Origin: Linyphia triangularis
Taxonomy: Eukaryota > Arthropoda > Arachnida > Araneae > Linyphiidae
Reading direction: 5' to 3'
NCBI GenBank assembly: GCA_963978545.1
Contig: OZ021721.1
Coordinates: forward strand, 113,555,280-113,619,279
DNA: 64,000 bases
This document shows positions 42,501 through 54,169 of this stretch, piece after piece; positions within the stretch are counted from its first letter, which is position 1; every line of letters starts with the position of its first letter. A program made the position numbers and the translations under genes. The notes under the pieces were generated by a model. That model ran no database searches, was not told the origin of the DNA, and worked only from the letters and a program-made list of their open reading frames with translations.

Positions 42501-45500
42501 AGTTGTGTTGTCAAGTTTTTAACTGCTGTTTTGTGCTCTATTGTTGTGAAAAGAGCTGTATTGTGTCTACTAGAACGAGAAGTTCTGGAGATGTAAGAGA
42601 ATCTGTGAAGAGTTATATTGGAATAAATTTCTGCAAGTGTTGATCTGCTTTGGCTTCAAATCTTTCGAACCCATCCAACGCAACAGTATCTCTGCTTTAT
42701 AGTTTGAATTATTTATTGTAATATGTTACTGAATTTATATTTATTAGATTCATGAAAGCATAAAAGAAATCCAGCAGCACATTTTATTTCAAGATAGTCG
42801 TTTCGATGATTGTATGAATCCTGTTGCAACATTGCACATAACCTTAATGGTTTTAAATATTAGTGATATAGAAACACATGACAGGTAATAGTACACTATC
42901 TTTATATTTGTTTCTTTTTTTAATTTTTCATTAAATTTTTAAAAGCTCTAATTGAATGTTTTTCCCCCAAGAGCAATGAAAGCCCTTACTAAGGTCTATG
43001 AAGAATACAACAATGCTATGTGTGAAAATCCACTTATATTAGAATTCAGTGGTTTAGGTCACTTAAACGATAATAAGGTATATATTGTTTTAATTTTTAA
43101 TCAATAAAAGTTTACTTTAGCTTAACCCTGGCGTATTAGTACTTTAAATACCTACACGTAGACATATGTTGTCAACATTTCTCCCTTCCCTCGACAGTAT
43201 ACAGTTTTAAAATAGTACCTTTAAAATACTAAATTTTACAGCTTGAACACAGTGGCAAAACATAAGGAGAAGAGTGGAAGCGACCATATGATCTAGAGGT
43301 CGGCGATATATCGATACGATGATATTTTTATCGATGTTTCTAAAGAAATATCGATGTTAAAAATATCGATAAAAGTCACTGATATATCGATATTTTCAAA
43401 CATATTTAGTTTTTTGATGATGGTTTTGTAGTTCCATGTGTTTTTTCGATTTTCTTTATTCCCGTTTCAAAAACTTCAAAACTAAAGTTTGAACTTGGCT
43501 GAGAGAGTTAAAATGGTACCAATATTCAATATTTTGCGATACACTTAAAAGCTATTGAAAATTATCTAAATTTTTCTTAAAATCACTGCACCAATTAAGC
43601 GAAAATAGAACTTTTTTTTTTGTAATAGATCCATTTCAGTTGAAAAATTAGTCACCGTACAAAAAAGCAATCATGAAAAGTAGAAATTTGCCCCGAAAAA
43701 CTTTGTTTCTGGCAAAATTGAAAATCAAATAAAAAAAAAAAATTTAAAAATATCATGTATCGATATATTGATATTTTTTTCAATGCAACGATATAGTATC
43801 GATATTTATTTTGATCGATATTTCCGACCTCTAATATGATCCTCTTGACATTGTATGCAGCTTCTTAACACATATCGATAATAAACATGATCGAAAAATA
43901 TGAATTCAATAAAACATAAGCAATAATTTAGTTGTTAAATTGTAAATATTACCTTACTAAGCATTTAAGATAGAACAGTTACAATAATATTTAAAACTAG
44001 CTGAAATACTGTGCTTTACCCTATAGAACCCGGTTGAAATTTCAAGTTAAGAGCTTGCCCAATATCACCATTTATGCCCCATCCTACCACCTTAACTAAA
44101 TAATATCGGGAAGAAATTTTGTTCCTGATAATCTGGATTAATCAAGAAACCTATAGAAAAAAGTGCCCTGTTCAAATTGGTTCAGTAGATCTCAAGTTAT
44201 TATCATACCCCCTTAGGGGTTGAAAAGGGGAAATTGAGGGAATTTTTCAAAATCTCATGCATCCAGTTAACTCTTAAGCTCAAAGAGGTCAATTTAATCA
44301 AAATCGGAATAAAACTTTATATATAAATTGACATTGAACATGGGCGTTACGTCAGAATGCATGGTAGACAATTTTAAGTTAGATAAAAATGCTTGAGTGT
44401 GAGTGTTTTCTTCCAATCCTAGGGAGTTAACTCACTTCAGTTAATTTGAATAGAGGTGGTTTTGGAAACTATATTACATGAGGCATATCTTATCTATCTA
44501 AGTTCCTTCTAATATTAAATAGTTGCTACACTGAATTTAATCCTAAAGCATTTTGTTTGGGCATTGAGATTTCTTTGGATATGCTAAGTTTATATATAAT
44601 TATGTTTAATTTTTCTTATCGGTTAAAAGCTTAATTTTCTCTGTCTAGTTAAATCTATTGGCCATAATATTTTTAGGTAGGTTATAACCAGCTTTTTATT
44701 TTTTGGAGAAAAAATTGGTACATTTTACATGAGTTAAATTTTATTTTATAATCAAATGTTAAACTTTATTCATTAAGGAACCCTTTGTATTTTTAACACC
44801 TTTCAGGTTCTTTTTGCAAAAATAAAAGAAAATGAATCCTATGCACGTCTTCACCAATTGGCCGATAGTGTACGGACGCATTTCGCTAGGTTCGACATTT
44901 TTCCAACTGATACAAGAGATTTCAATCCTCATTTAACAATAGCTAAACTGAAATTTTCCAACAGTAAACATAGGGTAAGTACAAAGTTCTTATGTGCTTA
45001 TTATGAACTAATTTTTCATTTTTGAAAAATTTGATTGTACACCTTAGTATTTTATTATGGTTCACTTGTAGGTTCAGCTTGGGTGGGTTGGTTGTATTCA
45101 GATTATCTGGCGCCGTCAGCAACACGAGGGCTATAATGAGCCGAAACATTCGTCATTAGACAAGCCAACATACATTTACAAACACCCATGCCAACACGGG
45201 ACTCGAACCCGCAACCTCGCGGTCTAGAAGCTAGCACGCTAACCACTATATCAGCTTGGGTGGGATACTGGGCACCTGGGACATTTCTCAATGTGCCCTC
45301 TTTAGAAACTTCACTTAGCACCTCAGTGAAAAAATAAAACCAAATGAGTTAACAAATCGACAAAAGTAGCAGCAATATGTTGTTGTTGTTGTTGCTTATC
45401 TCACGCCTGGTCTGACTTCGTCAGACCAGGTCCATGAATCCGTTGACAAGAAGGAAGTCAATGACCAGAAGAGGGGTAGAATAGATGTCTTCCCTAACCA

Positions 45501-48500
45501 GTCCCAAACAGTCCAGGATATAATATGCTGAGGTGAGGCCTGATGTTGGAGGCATTTTGGGTAGGGATGGAAGGTTTTCACGCCTTCTGAATAGCTTAGA
45601 CATTTCAGGTGGCCACTGGCAAGTCGCGAAAGGCAGGTGCTGGATTTTCTGTCACATATGTGATGGTTAGTGACAGGCCTGGCTTGTTACCTGAATACCA
45701 GTGGTGGGAGGGGGGTACCAGCCAGTCTTTCTTAATTTGGGATTTTTTCCTCGAGAAAAGTTCCAGGTATGTGAGGTTTGAAGAGGAAGCAATATAAATT
45801 GTGGAATTAGAAGAAAAACAAACATTACAGAATCATTCAAAATATTAACTCTTTTAGTGCCGAACGACGATATATCGTTGTTCGTTACACTTTCGAAAAG
45901 TGCCATCAACGACGACGTATCGTCACGCAAGCGTTGGCGCCTATTACGCACCACAAGAGTTCTATGTATTTCAGAATAACTTTATAAAAAGTTATAAATG
46001 GTTCAAATTCTTTGCATTGCAATTAAAAAAATTATTTATTAGAACTTTTTGTTATGTTTTCTGCTGGTTGGTGCCGAAGCACTGTATACGCTAGAGCGAT
46101 AAGGTAGAATCTCGACACTGGATAGTTTCTTGGAACCGTAATTGCAATCTGTTTATGATAATTATCAGATAGCTCACGTGTCATATCATGCATTCGCACG
46201 GCGAGCCATAGTTTATATTGTTGTTATTTCTATGATTTTTTATAAGTATTGAAGTATAATTGGTATGAAATTATTCTCCCTTTCTCCCACAATACGCTGC
46301 ATTTTGAATTCCTTAAATATCATTTTTAGTTTGGTTTTTTATGAGCATTTTTCCAACCCCTAGTAAATTCGTTAAATTCCTCCGGTTATCTTCGCATAGG
46401 CATCCGTTTTCGCGCGGCACTAAAAGGATTAAGCAAGTTCAAATGTGAAAAATAAATAGCCTTCTGATTTTTAAAAAGACATATTGAATAAGCACTTTTT
46501 TACGATTCATGATTTGGCCACTGCATTCAGCGTAATTTATTGTTGATAATGAAAAATTATTAACAAGTGTATTTTAAGATTTTGCAAACTTACCTAAATA
46601 TGCTACATTAAGTTTCTTATTTCGAATTTTTAAATTAATTTACATATTATGGAAATTTAGTTCCGCAAAATAAAAATAAAAATAAAAATTATAGTTAATC
46701 AATGCCTATATGACGATGCCAATGCATCATGAATCATACATAAATAAAATTATTTTCTTTTTTAACTACTTTTGCATATACTAATACACGAAATGAATAA
46801 CTAATACTGTGCATCATATAAGCAATAATGCCAAATATATGTGTATAGAAATATGTTTATGTGCCTATATCAGATTAGTTTTATCAAAAAAATTGTCGTG
46901 GGGCTGTTTTCAAGACGCAACTTCTTATGCTTGGAATACTTCTTACCCCTAGATTAATCTTATAGTTGATTATTAAAATTGTCATTGATCTACCGAAAGT
47001 GATAGGCCATCAATGGTTTCTTTACTGAAGCTCTCTAAAAGCGGGGTGAACACTTAATATTGAAAATATAAATCAGACATTTTCTTAAATTAATTATTTT
47101 ATTAATAAAATATATTCCAAAACTTGAATACGTTCATGCAAAATAAGAAATAAAAAAGAGGGAACTTTAGCAAAAGGTTGTAAAAAGAGAAAGTGAGATT
47201 TTTTGGACAAGACTATTGTAACAAAAATTATCACCATTAACTTATTAGTTGAGATGAGAGAAGCTGTTAAATTTTCAGTTGTAATGAACGCTGTGATAGA
47301 CATTTCATCCAATGACCAATGTCATCAAAACAGAGTTTATTCAATACCTTAAAACAGATGTTTTGGAGAAAACTTCAAATTCCTATCGAGAACTGTACGG
47401 CGACTGGCGAATTCCTTTGATGAGGCCTCAAACATGAACGGGAACTATAATGAATTAGCAGCTAAACTATCAAATTAAGTTTCTTACTCTCATGAGCTTA
47501 ATTTATTACTATCTGATGTTACTCCTGTACAAATCTGTGGAAGGATTTATTTACGCATTAAAGTTCATCTATACATGGCCCCTATTCTAAGCAAAATTTA
47601 CGACTGTCCAAATTCTGTCCCTCCCTCTCCCCCCCCCCCCCTCTCTCTCTTCTCTCCTTAATAAAAACTAGGGTATTAAATAAAGTCGAACAGTGACATA
47701 AGCAGGATATGTTTGCGTTGATTGTATTTTAGATGTTTTGAATTTAGTAAGATTGTTGTTCAATAAGGTTAACCTTTCAAACATACACCACGAACAAAAC
47801 CCCTGTCTTGTGAGGAAAAGTTTCTCTCGTGATGAAAATGTAATAAATCCATCAAAAGTGTCAAAGATTTATTCCAATCTTACAAAATCCTTTTATAAGA
47901 AAAAAAAAACATAAATGTATATTTATGAATTATAATTTTCAAGTAAGTACATTGAGTCATCCTCTCTAAAATATTTTTGAAATATTACCTCGTAAAGAAT
48001 ATACTTTTTTTTTTTGGCACTTTTTACTACTGCTCAATTTTAGATTTAAGACTGCCCATTTTCAAATTACGACTGCCCGTTAGAAAAATAGCCTTGCATC
48101 TATACGAAATTCAATTTTAACTGCCTAACATAGGCGCCAACTTTTCAGTTTTACCGCGGGGGCAAAAGACTTGGTGAATAAACACGATGGGGAGAAGGGA
48201 AACGGCGGAGGGATGAATTGGCCTAAGATTTCCGGACACCACTTTTTTATGATCTACCTACAGAATATGTTGAACTTACCTCCATACTAAGCAATAAACT
48301 TTCCTCAAACTGTTTATGGTTTATGTAGCAAAGTTATTTGCGTAATATTAGTTCAGAAACATTCTATGAAAAAAGTAAGAGCACCAACTAGTTAATTCAT
48401 CATTATAAAATTATTTAGTTCAATATCATACATTATTTTAAAAGATATACTTCTATGTTATTACACTTAAAGAAAACAAAATAAATTATAATAATTCTGT

Positions 48501-50111
48501 ATTATAATTAATGAAAAAAGCCTATACCAGTAATCGTATCATTACAAAATTACTTATTCTAATATCATACAGTACTTTGACATATATATTTTTATGACAT
48601 AACACAGAAATGATGACAGCACATTTTAATAATTCTAAGTGATTTTCCAATATCTTGGAAAATTTGTATTTTATATACAATGTACACTAAAAAAATCAGC
48701 AAAAAATCCTAATATAAAAAACATTAAAAAATATATTTACTTGAAATTATAAGTATATTGGAGAAACACATTTTTACCGATTTTTAGAGAGAGGGCGAAA
48801 TGATACCTTTGCCCCCGCTGTTGGTGGAACACTGGGGCGATTACCCCCTTGACCTTTGTGTTGTTGGTGCCTCTGATACCTAAAGTTGTGTACTTAGATA
48901 TGATTGTCGAATTCTTCAAAATTTCAAATTCTGAAGACCAAATCCAAACAAGTCAAACGCGACTTGTATTCATCATTTGTCATTCATGTATATCAATTTT
49001 TAGTCATTTTTCTTCTCTTTAAAGTGTAAATATTTTCTTCTACTTTCTGTATATATTACTAGATTTTATAGCATTTTTTTTTCTATTTACAGAGTCTAGG
49101 GCAAATTGATCCATCATTATACAATGAGGTAATTAATACCCACTTTGGTAGTGAAACAATTCGTAGCATACAATTACTCCAAATGCATTTAGCTCACGAT
49201 TCTACAGGATATTACGCTGGAGATGAGCTATTTTTTGTAAGTATATAGTACCCGAATGAAAAAAAATTCCAAATATATTTAGTTTCAAAATAATAATTCA
49301 CTAAACATATTTAGTAAATGCATTCACTTTTCAGTGTCATTACAAATATTGTTAAAGCTATGCTATCTTAGTTTATAAACGAAGAGCTGGTGAGCAAAAC
49401 CGGTCTTGTCCACAGGGCATACATTTTTTATAAATTTTTTTGGTCTCTTCAAACTCACATCTATTTGTGTCTGAAATATATTTAATCAAAAGCGGCTATA
49501 AACCCCTCAAAATAATTGAGGTGTTGACTGTCAGAATGGACTAAATGCGGTTTATCTAATAGCTGATTGATGGTCCGTTCGCTCAACTTCTCAATTGTAT
49601 TCAAAATTCAATACATTTACATCAATGTTTCCGTATGATGATGTTAGAAGGAGACTTATGTGTAGAAGACCTCTTTTACCATCAATTTCGCTGCTCTCCG
49701 CTAAAGAGCGTGGCTTTTTCACACTTGCGTTTATCATTGGTTATTTTCAGATTATCTGGCGCCGTCAGCAACACGTGGGCTATAATGCGCCGAAACATTC
49801 GTCATTAGACAAGCCAACATACATTTACAAACGCCCATGCCTTACGCGGGACTCGAACCCGCAACCTCACGGTCTAGAAGCTAGCATGCTAACCACTATA
49901 CCGTTTGATCGGCCTTGCGTTTATCATATCCCCAAGATCAGCTTTCGCCACTAACTTTTAGAGGCGGGCCGTATGACGTATGTTGGAGCTGTTCGCGGGC
50001 CGGATACACCAATATATTATATGTATCTTTAATTATTATCCATTTAGCAATACATGGCATTTTAGAAAACTGAAAAAAAAAATTATCTTAATAAAATTGC
50101 AATTGATATTT

Positions 50112-50144
<33 letters not shown>

Positions 50145-52840
50145 ATTAAAAAATAATAGTTTTCGTTATTAGTAAATTAATGTCTAAAAAAGAAGTGAAT
50201 CTTTTATTCCAACGTTACAATGGGACTCGATCTAACTTTTAACAAAAGTATCTAAACTGTTCTTCCAGATTACTTTGTTTTAGTCGATATTAATTGTGAG
50301 ACGATGGCCGTCGAAATCGTTCAGTTTATTTTATTATAGAGTCGATATCTGTCGCAGTATTTACTACAGCCAATATAAATAAATTGCCCAAATGAGATTC
50401 AATTATTTCTGTATTTATTCTTGATGAAAACCATCTTGCTGAAAGTTTCTTTATATAGTTTCTTCGGGCACGTAGTGGCCTACCAAACGGTATAGTGGTT
50501 AGCGTGCTAGCTTCTAGACCACGAGGTTGCGGGTTCGAGTCCCGTGTTAGACATGGGTGTTTGTAAATGTATGTTGGCTTGTTTAATGACGAATGTTCGG
50601 CGCATTATAGCCCTCGTGTTGCTGACGGCGACAGATAATCTGAATACAACCAACCAATCAGGCACGTAATGGAGAACTCTTTTCTACCTAGTTAACACAT
50701 ACTATTTTTAAAAAATTGCAATTATGTAAAAAAAAAAAGTCCATACCGTGAAATTTAATTTTTTTAATCTTCTGTGCTGTCGGTGGGCCGCAGAAAAATC
50801 TGCCGCGGGCCGCGTAGTGGCTAATGCTGCCCAAGATTATCAGTCATGGAATTTGGAATTTTGGTCCATCACATATTACAGTTTTGTTGTATACTTTTTG
50901 GGTGAAATCTGTTCAAGAGAAATACACAAAATGTTAAACTATAAAGTAGCTTTTACGGTTAGTTAAATCTTGCTAGTTGTTAAGGAAGACTGCGACCTTT
51001 CCAAAGTAATTTAATAAAATCAGAAGGTTCGCATTATGTTATTTGTGTCAAATTAAAGGTATTTCTACGCATAATAGTATCCAGAAAATATGTTTAAGAC
51101 TAAGAGATGTATACATATTTCGATAACTTCAATATAACAGAAAACATAGACCGAACTTTGAATTAGATTCGCAGAATATTTTCCTTAGGGGACAGGCTGT
51201 AGAGTTTTTTTTTTTTTTTTTTATGGAGCATAAATTATACTTGGTAAACACCAAAAAAAATTAAGTTTGTCCACTGGATTAATGACGACCAGGAGAACAA
51301 TTTTGGCAAGCAAAATGGATGACACCAGGTAATCTATGAAGCATATTCCAAAAGAACACCTGATATTCTTGCATCAAGAGTCTTCGTGACTGTCAAGTAG
51401 TGAACTAAAATTCATTATATTGCAACTTTTTTTTTTTTACTAAAACTAACTTTTCAATTTTATTTTATATGAGTTTATAAATGGAATTTAGTTGATATTA
51501 ATAATAATTGTGTATTTGATATTTCTAGCTTAATCTTTTTTTTTTTTCTTTTTTTTTTTGAAATTCTGTAAGATTTATACTGTAAGACGACTTCTTCAAA
51601 TTTAAATTTGATGACTTGCTAAAATAATTTTTGAAAATTATCAGTCGTCAGTAGGTAAATTTTTTACTGTGAAATACATTTGGATCCAAATTTAGGTGTT
51701 GTTTATAGTCCCAGCTTCCTCCCCCCCCCCCTTCCCCCTCGTCTCCTATGAAATTTGAAAATTGTCAGAAGTTCCCTTTTTAAAATCAAGTGGTTTGTTT
51801 TTGCACTAGGTTTATTTTAACATCTTCCATAAGAAACTCAATGGTGGACAAGTCTGGTTTAATTCGCTTGTTAAAATAAGTCAATCTTTATTTTTATTTT
51901 CATTCCCAAATATCTATATTATTTGATTTTAAAATCTTAAAGACTTCATTTATGTTTAGAGAATTTCATCACTTGCATAAAAAAAGACCTGAATTATTTA
52001 ACCAAAGAAATAGTTTGATTTCATTAAATATTTTGTTGTCAAATAGTTCTACCCTTCTCTGCCAACAGCATGATCCTACACTAGTCTACCCTGCTAAAAA
52101 AATCGTAAACTCATTGCTGAAACAAAATATTAGTGCTTAACACCTTCATTTCAATCAAAAGTTTATTAAAAATGTGTACACAAAATTAAACAATAATCAG
52201 ACGAGGGGGAAATAAGTGATAGCAATAGCATATATTATCTACCCTAGTAGCAATTCCTGAATGGCGATTCCTCGGCCGATGATCGAAACTCATCTGAACT
52301 CGTCGATGTTCCCAATTAAGTATTGGTAATTAACTTATTTCCATCATCTGACGACGATAGTAAATTTATTAAGAAAATTCATAAAAAACTTAACTTTCAC
52401 CGGTGAGTTTTCGATACCGTATAGCAGTCACCAATCACTGAATGCAATTTGATATTGATAACTGAACTTAATTCCATTACTACCGGTGATAAATTAATTC
52501 ACCTAGAAAAATTGTACAAAAGTCAGCTTTCAATGATGAGTTTTCGAATCTGGCAATACAACTTCAGTAAACCAGCAAAAGTACCCGTGCGTTGTCAATC
52601 ATAATCACCAATGATCGCAGCAATGCAAGGCGCTGGAGGCTTGGTGAGCAAGAGCGTCAAACTCATGATAAAAAGATCATGGGTTTGGTCCTGCCTCGTC
52701 GAACACCGCTGTGTTGGTTGTGCGGATTTTAATGACACAAGAGACAAGATTGGCTAAGCTACGCCAAATGTTGCTGATGGCCGCAATGTGTGCAAGAAAC
52801 ACGCAATGTATTGTGTTGTCTCTCAAAGGGCAACTGGAAC

Positions 52841-52883
<43 letters not shown>

Positions 52884-54169
52884 GCCAAGTAATATGGTCA
52901 GCCAGAAAAGATTTGGAAACTTAATGTTTACCGCCAAGCTATCGCGTTTAATTTTTTGGGGGTATTTATACACAATGAATAAATGGGTATTATTGCGAGG
53001 AACCCATAAAGGCAATCAGTACTTGGAAGGCTTGAGTCATTTCGAAGTAATATTCAAATTCTATGTCCAACCTATTAACCCATTGCACTGAATTGAGATT
53101 AATTATGTAAAAAATCTAGCCTACCAAGTACTGATTGCCTATTGGGGTTTCTCTTAATAATTCCAATCTAGTTCAATGTACTAGTGCCCCAAAGAAATTA
53201 AACGTGGTCGCTTGGAGGAAACATATTTCATAACTTTTTCTGTCTGACCATTTTACTTGGCGGGTTCTTTTTACAACCTCTTGGTTGTTTTTTTTTGTTT
53301 TGTTTTTTATGGAGATAGCAAACGCAACAAAAATCATTGATATGTACAAGTAAGTGAGGTCTAAGCTCGACCGCTCTAAGCTCTGTCAACATTATTTACA
53401 CTTGCGTGTTCTGCCGCTTTGACATCGGACTTGACGGCGGAACACCGCCGCGTTCCCAAATATTGAATGATCTTCTATTGGTTTACAGGATAATGCTCTA
53501 ATTGGTAAAAATGTCTTATTTTATCAGATTTTTGCAATTATTTTCTTAATCTATTCTTATCGAGTATATCGGCTTTTGATCTTTTCTCAAATTTGAATGA
53601 GAATGCATTGGATTTTGTTGCTCACCGTGTTGCATCCAAGAGCAATGACAGACCGACCATCGGCCAAAGAGTAATTGCTACTAGGGTAAAATTATAACTA
53701 CTATAATAGTAGTAGTAGTATCCAAACTCGAGAAGTCTGATACCCTCACAATAAAACTATGCCTTTTTTACTCACCAATACGGGGATTTCATCTTTGAAC
53801 CGTACATTTTATCGTTTTGTCAAAAATACTTTATTTGGCAACAGCTGAAATATCTTTTCTAAACCCTCCTTCAATGGAAATCAGCTTTTGTTGTGGTCAA
53901 GCTTAAGCTAGTTCACTCTCATTTCATGATTTTAAAAAGTAAAAGAATGTTTAAAAATAATTTCAAGATGAAGCAACATGCAGCGAATCTTAAAACTATT
54001 CTGTTGGTGCTTTAACAAGTTAAATTATCAGTGGAAAATTTAATCTTAAATTATTTCTTTTCAGAAACCTAAAGAAACTTGCAAACGATAAGAAATTACA
54101 CGTGCATACAACTTTTTGTCATTAAATCATGATTTTTATGAATTTATTGTACACTTCAGTTAAAATAAA
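39525..54169 (+). CDS. AKAP7-like copy 2 (tandem duplicate), 2H domain only, whole span
   Basis: Exons 39525-39595, 42748-42884, 42972-43077, 44807-44974 and 49093-49236 reproduce exons 2-6 of copy 1 with the same phases and borders. The encoded domain runs from [13 protein letters not shown] through LHITLMVLNI and [12 protein letters not shown] to STGYYAGDELFF. Both HxT motifs survive and there is no internal stop, so the fold is probably still selected. One codon (Asn) is added in exon C. No basic first exon is found between 25.8 and 39.5 kb. The last donor lacks the C present in copy 1, so it leaves phase 0 rather than 1. The 3' end probably uses the short exon at 54065 or a candidate at 51938. 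A truncated but expressed paralogue or an early pseudogene are both possible. Confidence 0.78.
40542..40961. mobile_element. MITE with CAGGGTTCCCAC ends and 5-bp duplication
   Basis: Body 40547-40956, perfect 12-bp inverted ends, flanked by GAATC on both sides. The inside carries repeated CTTGAAA(G/A)TGCTTA and CCTTAAAAGTC(A/C) motifs that mirror toward each end. No coding sequence. Confidence 0.8.
41907..42689 (+). mobile_element. Solo LTR, plus orientation, copy B
   Basis: Body 41911-42685 (TGTTACG...GCAACA). It has a promoter TATAAAAG at 42340-42347 and AATAAA at 42622-42627 in the usual LTR order. Flanks GTAC and GTAT suggest a 4-bp duplication with one change. It lies in the intron between exons A and B of AKAP7 copy 2. 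Confidence 0.88.
42748..42884 (+). CDS. AKAP7-like copy 2, exon B (first HxT motif)
   Basis: The exon has the same 137-nt length and phases as copy 1 exon 3. It encodes [12 protein letters not shown]...[20 protein letters not shown]. Confidence 0.88.
42972..43077 (+). CDS. AKAP7-like copy 2, exon C
   Basis: The exon follows TTTCCCCCAAG and encodes RAMKALTKVYEEYNNAM, then LILEFSGLGHLNDNK, before GTATAT. It has one extra codon compared with copy 1. Confidence 0.84.
43286..43841. mobile_element. hAT-type MITE rich in ATCGAT motifs, 8-bp target duplication
   Basis: Body 43294-43833 with ends TAGAGGTCGG and CCGACCTCTA. Perfect ATATGATC direct repeats flank it. Many ATATCGAT(A/G) motifs cluster in both arms, making long imperfect hairpins. 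It lies in the intron between exons C and D of copy 2. Confidence 0.87.
44807..44974 (+). CDS. AKAP7-like copy 2, exon D (second HxT motif)
   Basis: 168 nt, phase 0 at both ends. It encodes [17 protein letters not shown]...[21 protein letters not shown] before GTAAGT. Confidence 0.88.
45074..45264 (-). mobile_element. tRNA-derived SINE, family 1, 14-bp target duplication
   Basis: Body 45088-45250 flanked by TCAGCTTGGGTGGG (45074-45087 and 45251-45264). On the minus strand, A box TAGTGGTTAGCGTGC and B box GGGTTCGAGTCCCG are well kept. Confidence 0.92.
45371..45795 (-). mobile_element. 5'-truncated LINE with ORF end and (AAC)n tail
   Basis: Insert 45379-45787, flanked by AGCAATAT (45371-45378 and 45788-45795). 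On the minus strand it encodes a reverse-transcriptase-ORF-like end (YYILDCLGLVREDIYSTPLL, then VNGFMDLV stop), a short 3' UTR (GTCAGACCAGGCGTGAGATA) and an AAC run. The assignment to a LINE ORF2 tail is from pattern and tail structure. Confidence 0.75.
45845..46432. mobile_element. piggyBac-like MITE with TTAA duplication
   Basis: Body 45849-46428. TTAA|CTCTTTTAGTGCCG at the left and CGGCACTAAAAGGA|TTAA at the right. The TTTAGTGCC core resembles the ATTAGTGCC end of the full piggyBac at 16168. No transposase. Confidence 0.82.
46433..48120. other. Intron sequence without recognisable genes
   Basis: AT-rich intron of AKAP7 copy 2. It contains a C-rich and CT-rich run near 47620-47650. Nothing else is assignable. 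Confidence 0.4.
48127..48600 (+). repeat. Dispersed repeat, copy 2 (see 7378-7810)
   Basis: Same block order as at 7378-7810: CATAGGCG, AAGATTTCCGGACACCAC, TTAATTCATCATTATAAAAT and ATCATTACAAAATTACTTAT. It sits in a different intron of the paralogue, so it is an interspersed element rather than part of the gene duplication. Confidence 0.6.
49093..49236 (+). CDS. AKAP7-like copy 2, exon E
   Basis: The exon follows TTTACAG: SLGQIDPSLYNEVINTHFG...STGYYAGDELFF, then GTAAGT. It is 144 nt, one base shorter than copy 1 exon 6, so it leaves phase 0. Read-through would add Val-Ser-Ile and stop at TAG. Confidence 0.85.
49724..49927 (-). mobile_element. tRNA-derived SINE, family 1, 14-bp target duplication
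   Basis: Body 49738-49913 flanked by CTTGCGTTTATCAT (49724-49737 and 49914-49927). Minus-strand head with intact B box GGGTTCGAGTCCCG. Confidence 0.92.
49955..50830. mobile_element. Old repeat with GGGCCG-rich ends, split by a SINE
   Basis: GGCGGGCCGTATG...CGCGGGCCGG near 49965-50000 and GGTGGGCCGCAG...CGCGGGCCGCG near 50770-50812 look like two ends or parts of one older element. A T run is at 50117-50140. No coding sequence is recognised. Confidence 0.35.
50467..50672 (+). mobile_element. tRNA-derived SINE, family 1, 12-bp target duplication
   Basis: Body 50479-50660: GGTATAGTGGTTAGCGTGC A-box region, GCGGGTTCGAGTCCCGTG B-box region, tail to AATCTGAATACAACC. Flanks GGCACGTA(G/A)TGG differ at one base. 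Confidence 0.9.
51938..52140 (+). CDS. Candidate alternative terminal exon of AKAP7-like copy 2
   Basis: An open frame in the right place ends at TAA 52138-52140 (FREFHHLHKKRPELFNQRN...YPAKKIVNSLLKQNISA). Joining from exon E in phase 0 at an AAAG|ACT acceptor (about 51942) keeps the frame. The AKKIVNSLLK stretch faintly resembles the SKRLVENAVLK core of AKAP7 anchoring helices. The acceptor has a poor pyrimidine tract, so a chance ORF is quite possible. Confidence 0.2.
52590..52882 (+). mobile_element. SINE-like retroposon with 38-base poly(A) tail
   Basis: A tRNA-like head near 52625-52720 (CTTGGTGAGCAAGAGCGTC; GGGTTTGGTCCTG as a decayed B box) is followed by unrelated body sequence and A's from 52845 to 52882. 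I could not find its target duplication. The family differs from the other SINEs here. Confidence 0.65.
53155..53470 (+). repeat. Dispersed repeat, related to 55237-55420 and 58938-59010
   Basis: 53155-53345 shares GTCGCTTGG, CATAACTTTTT and GACCATTTTACTTGG with 55237-55420. 53376-53470 shares CACTTGC, CCGCTTTGA and GGACTTG with 58938-59010. Probably fragments of one family. Confidence 0.5.
54065..54169 (+). CDS. AKAP7-like copy 2, short terminal exon and 3' UTR
   Basis: After TTTTCAG, in phase 0 from exon E: KPKETCKR then TAA at 54089-54091. The segment aligns with 19275 onward in copy 1 and shares the AATAAA near its end (54164-54169). Confidence 0.5.

Noticed and set aside
41907..42689. 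Promoter of a host gene (TATAAAAG and downstream sequence)
   Set aside because: The TATA box and AATAAA fall inside a repeated TG...CA unit present four times; it is LTR promoter sequence.
52677..53091. ORFs on both strands through the poly(A) run
   Set aside because: Continuity comes from the homopolymer (Lys or Phe runs) in a SINE tail.
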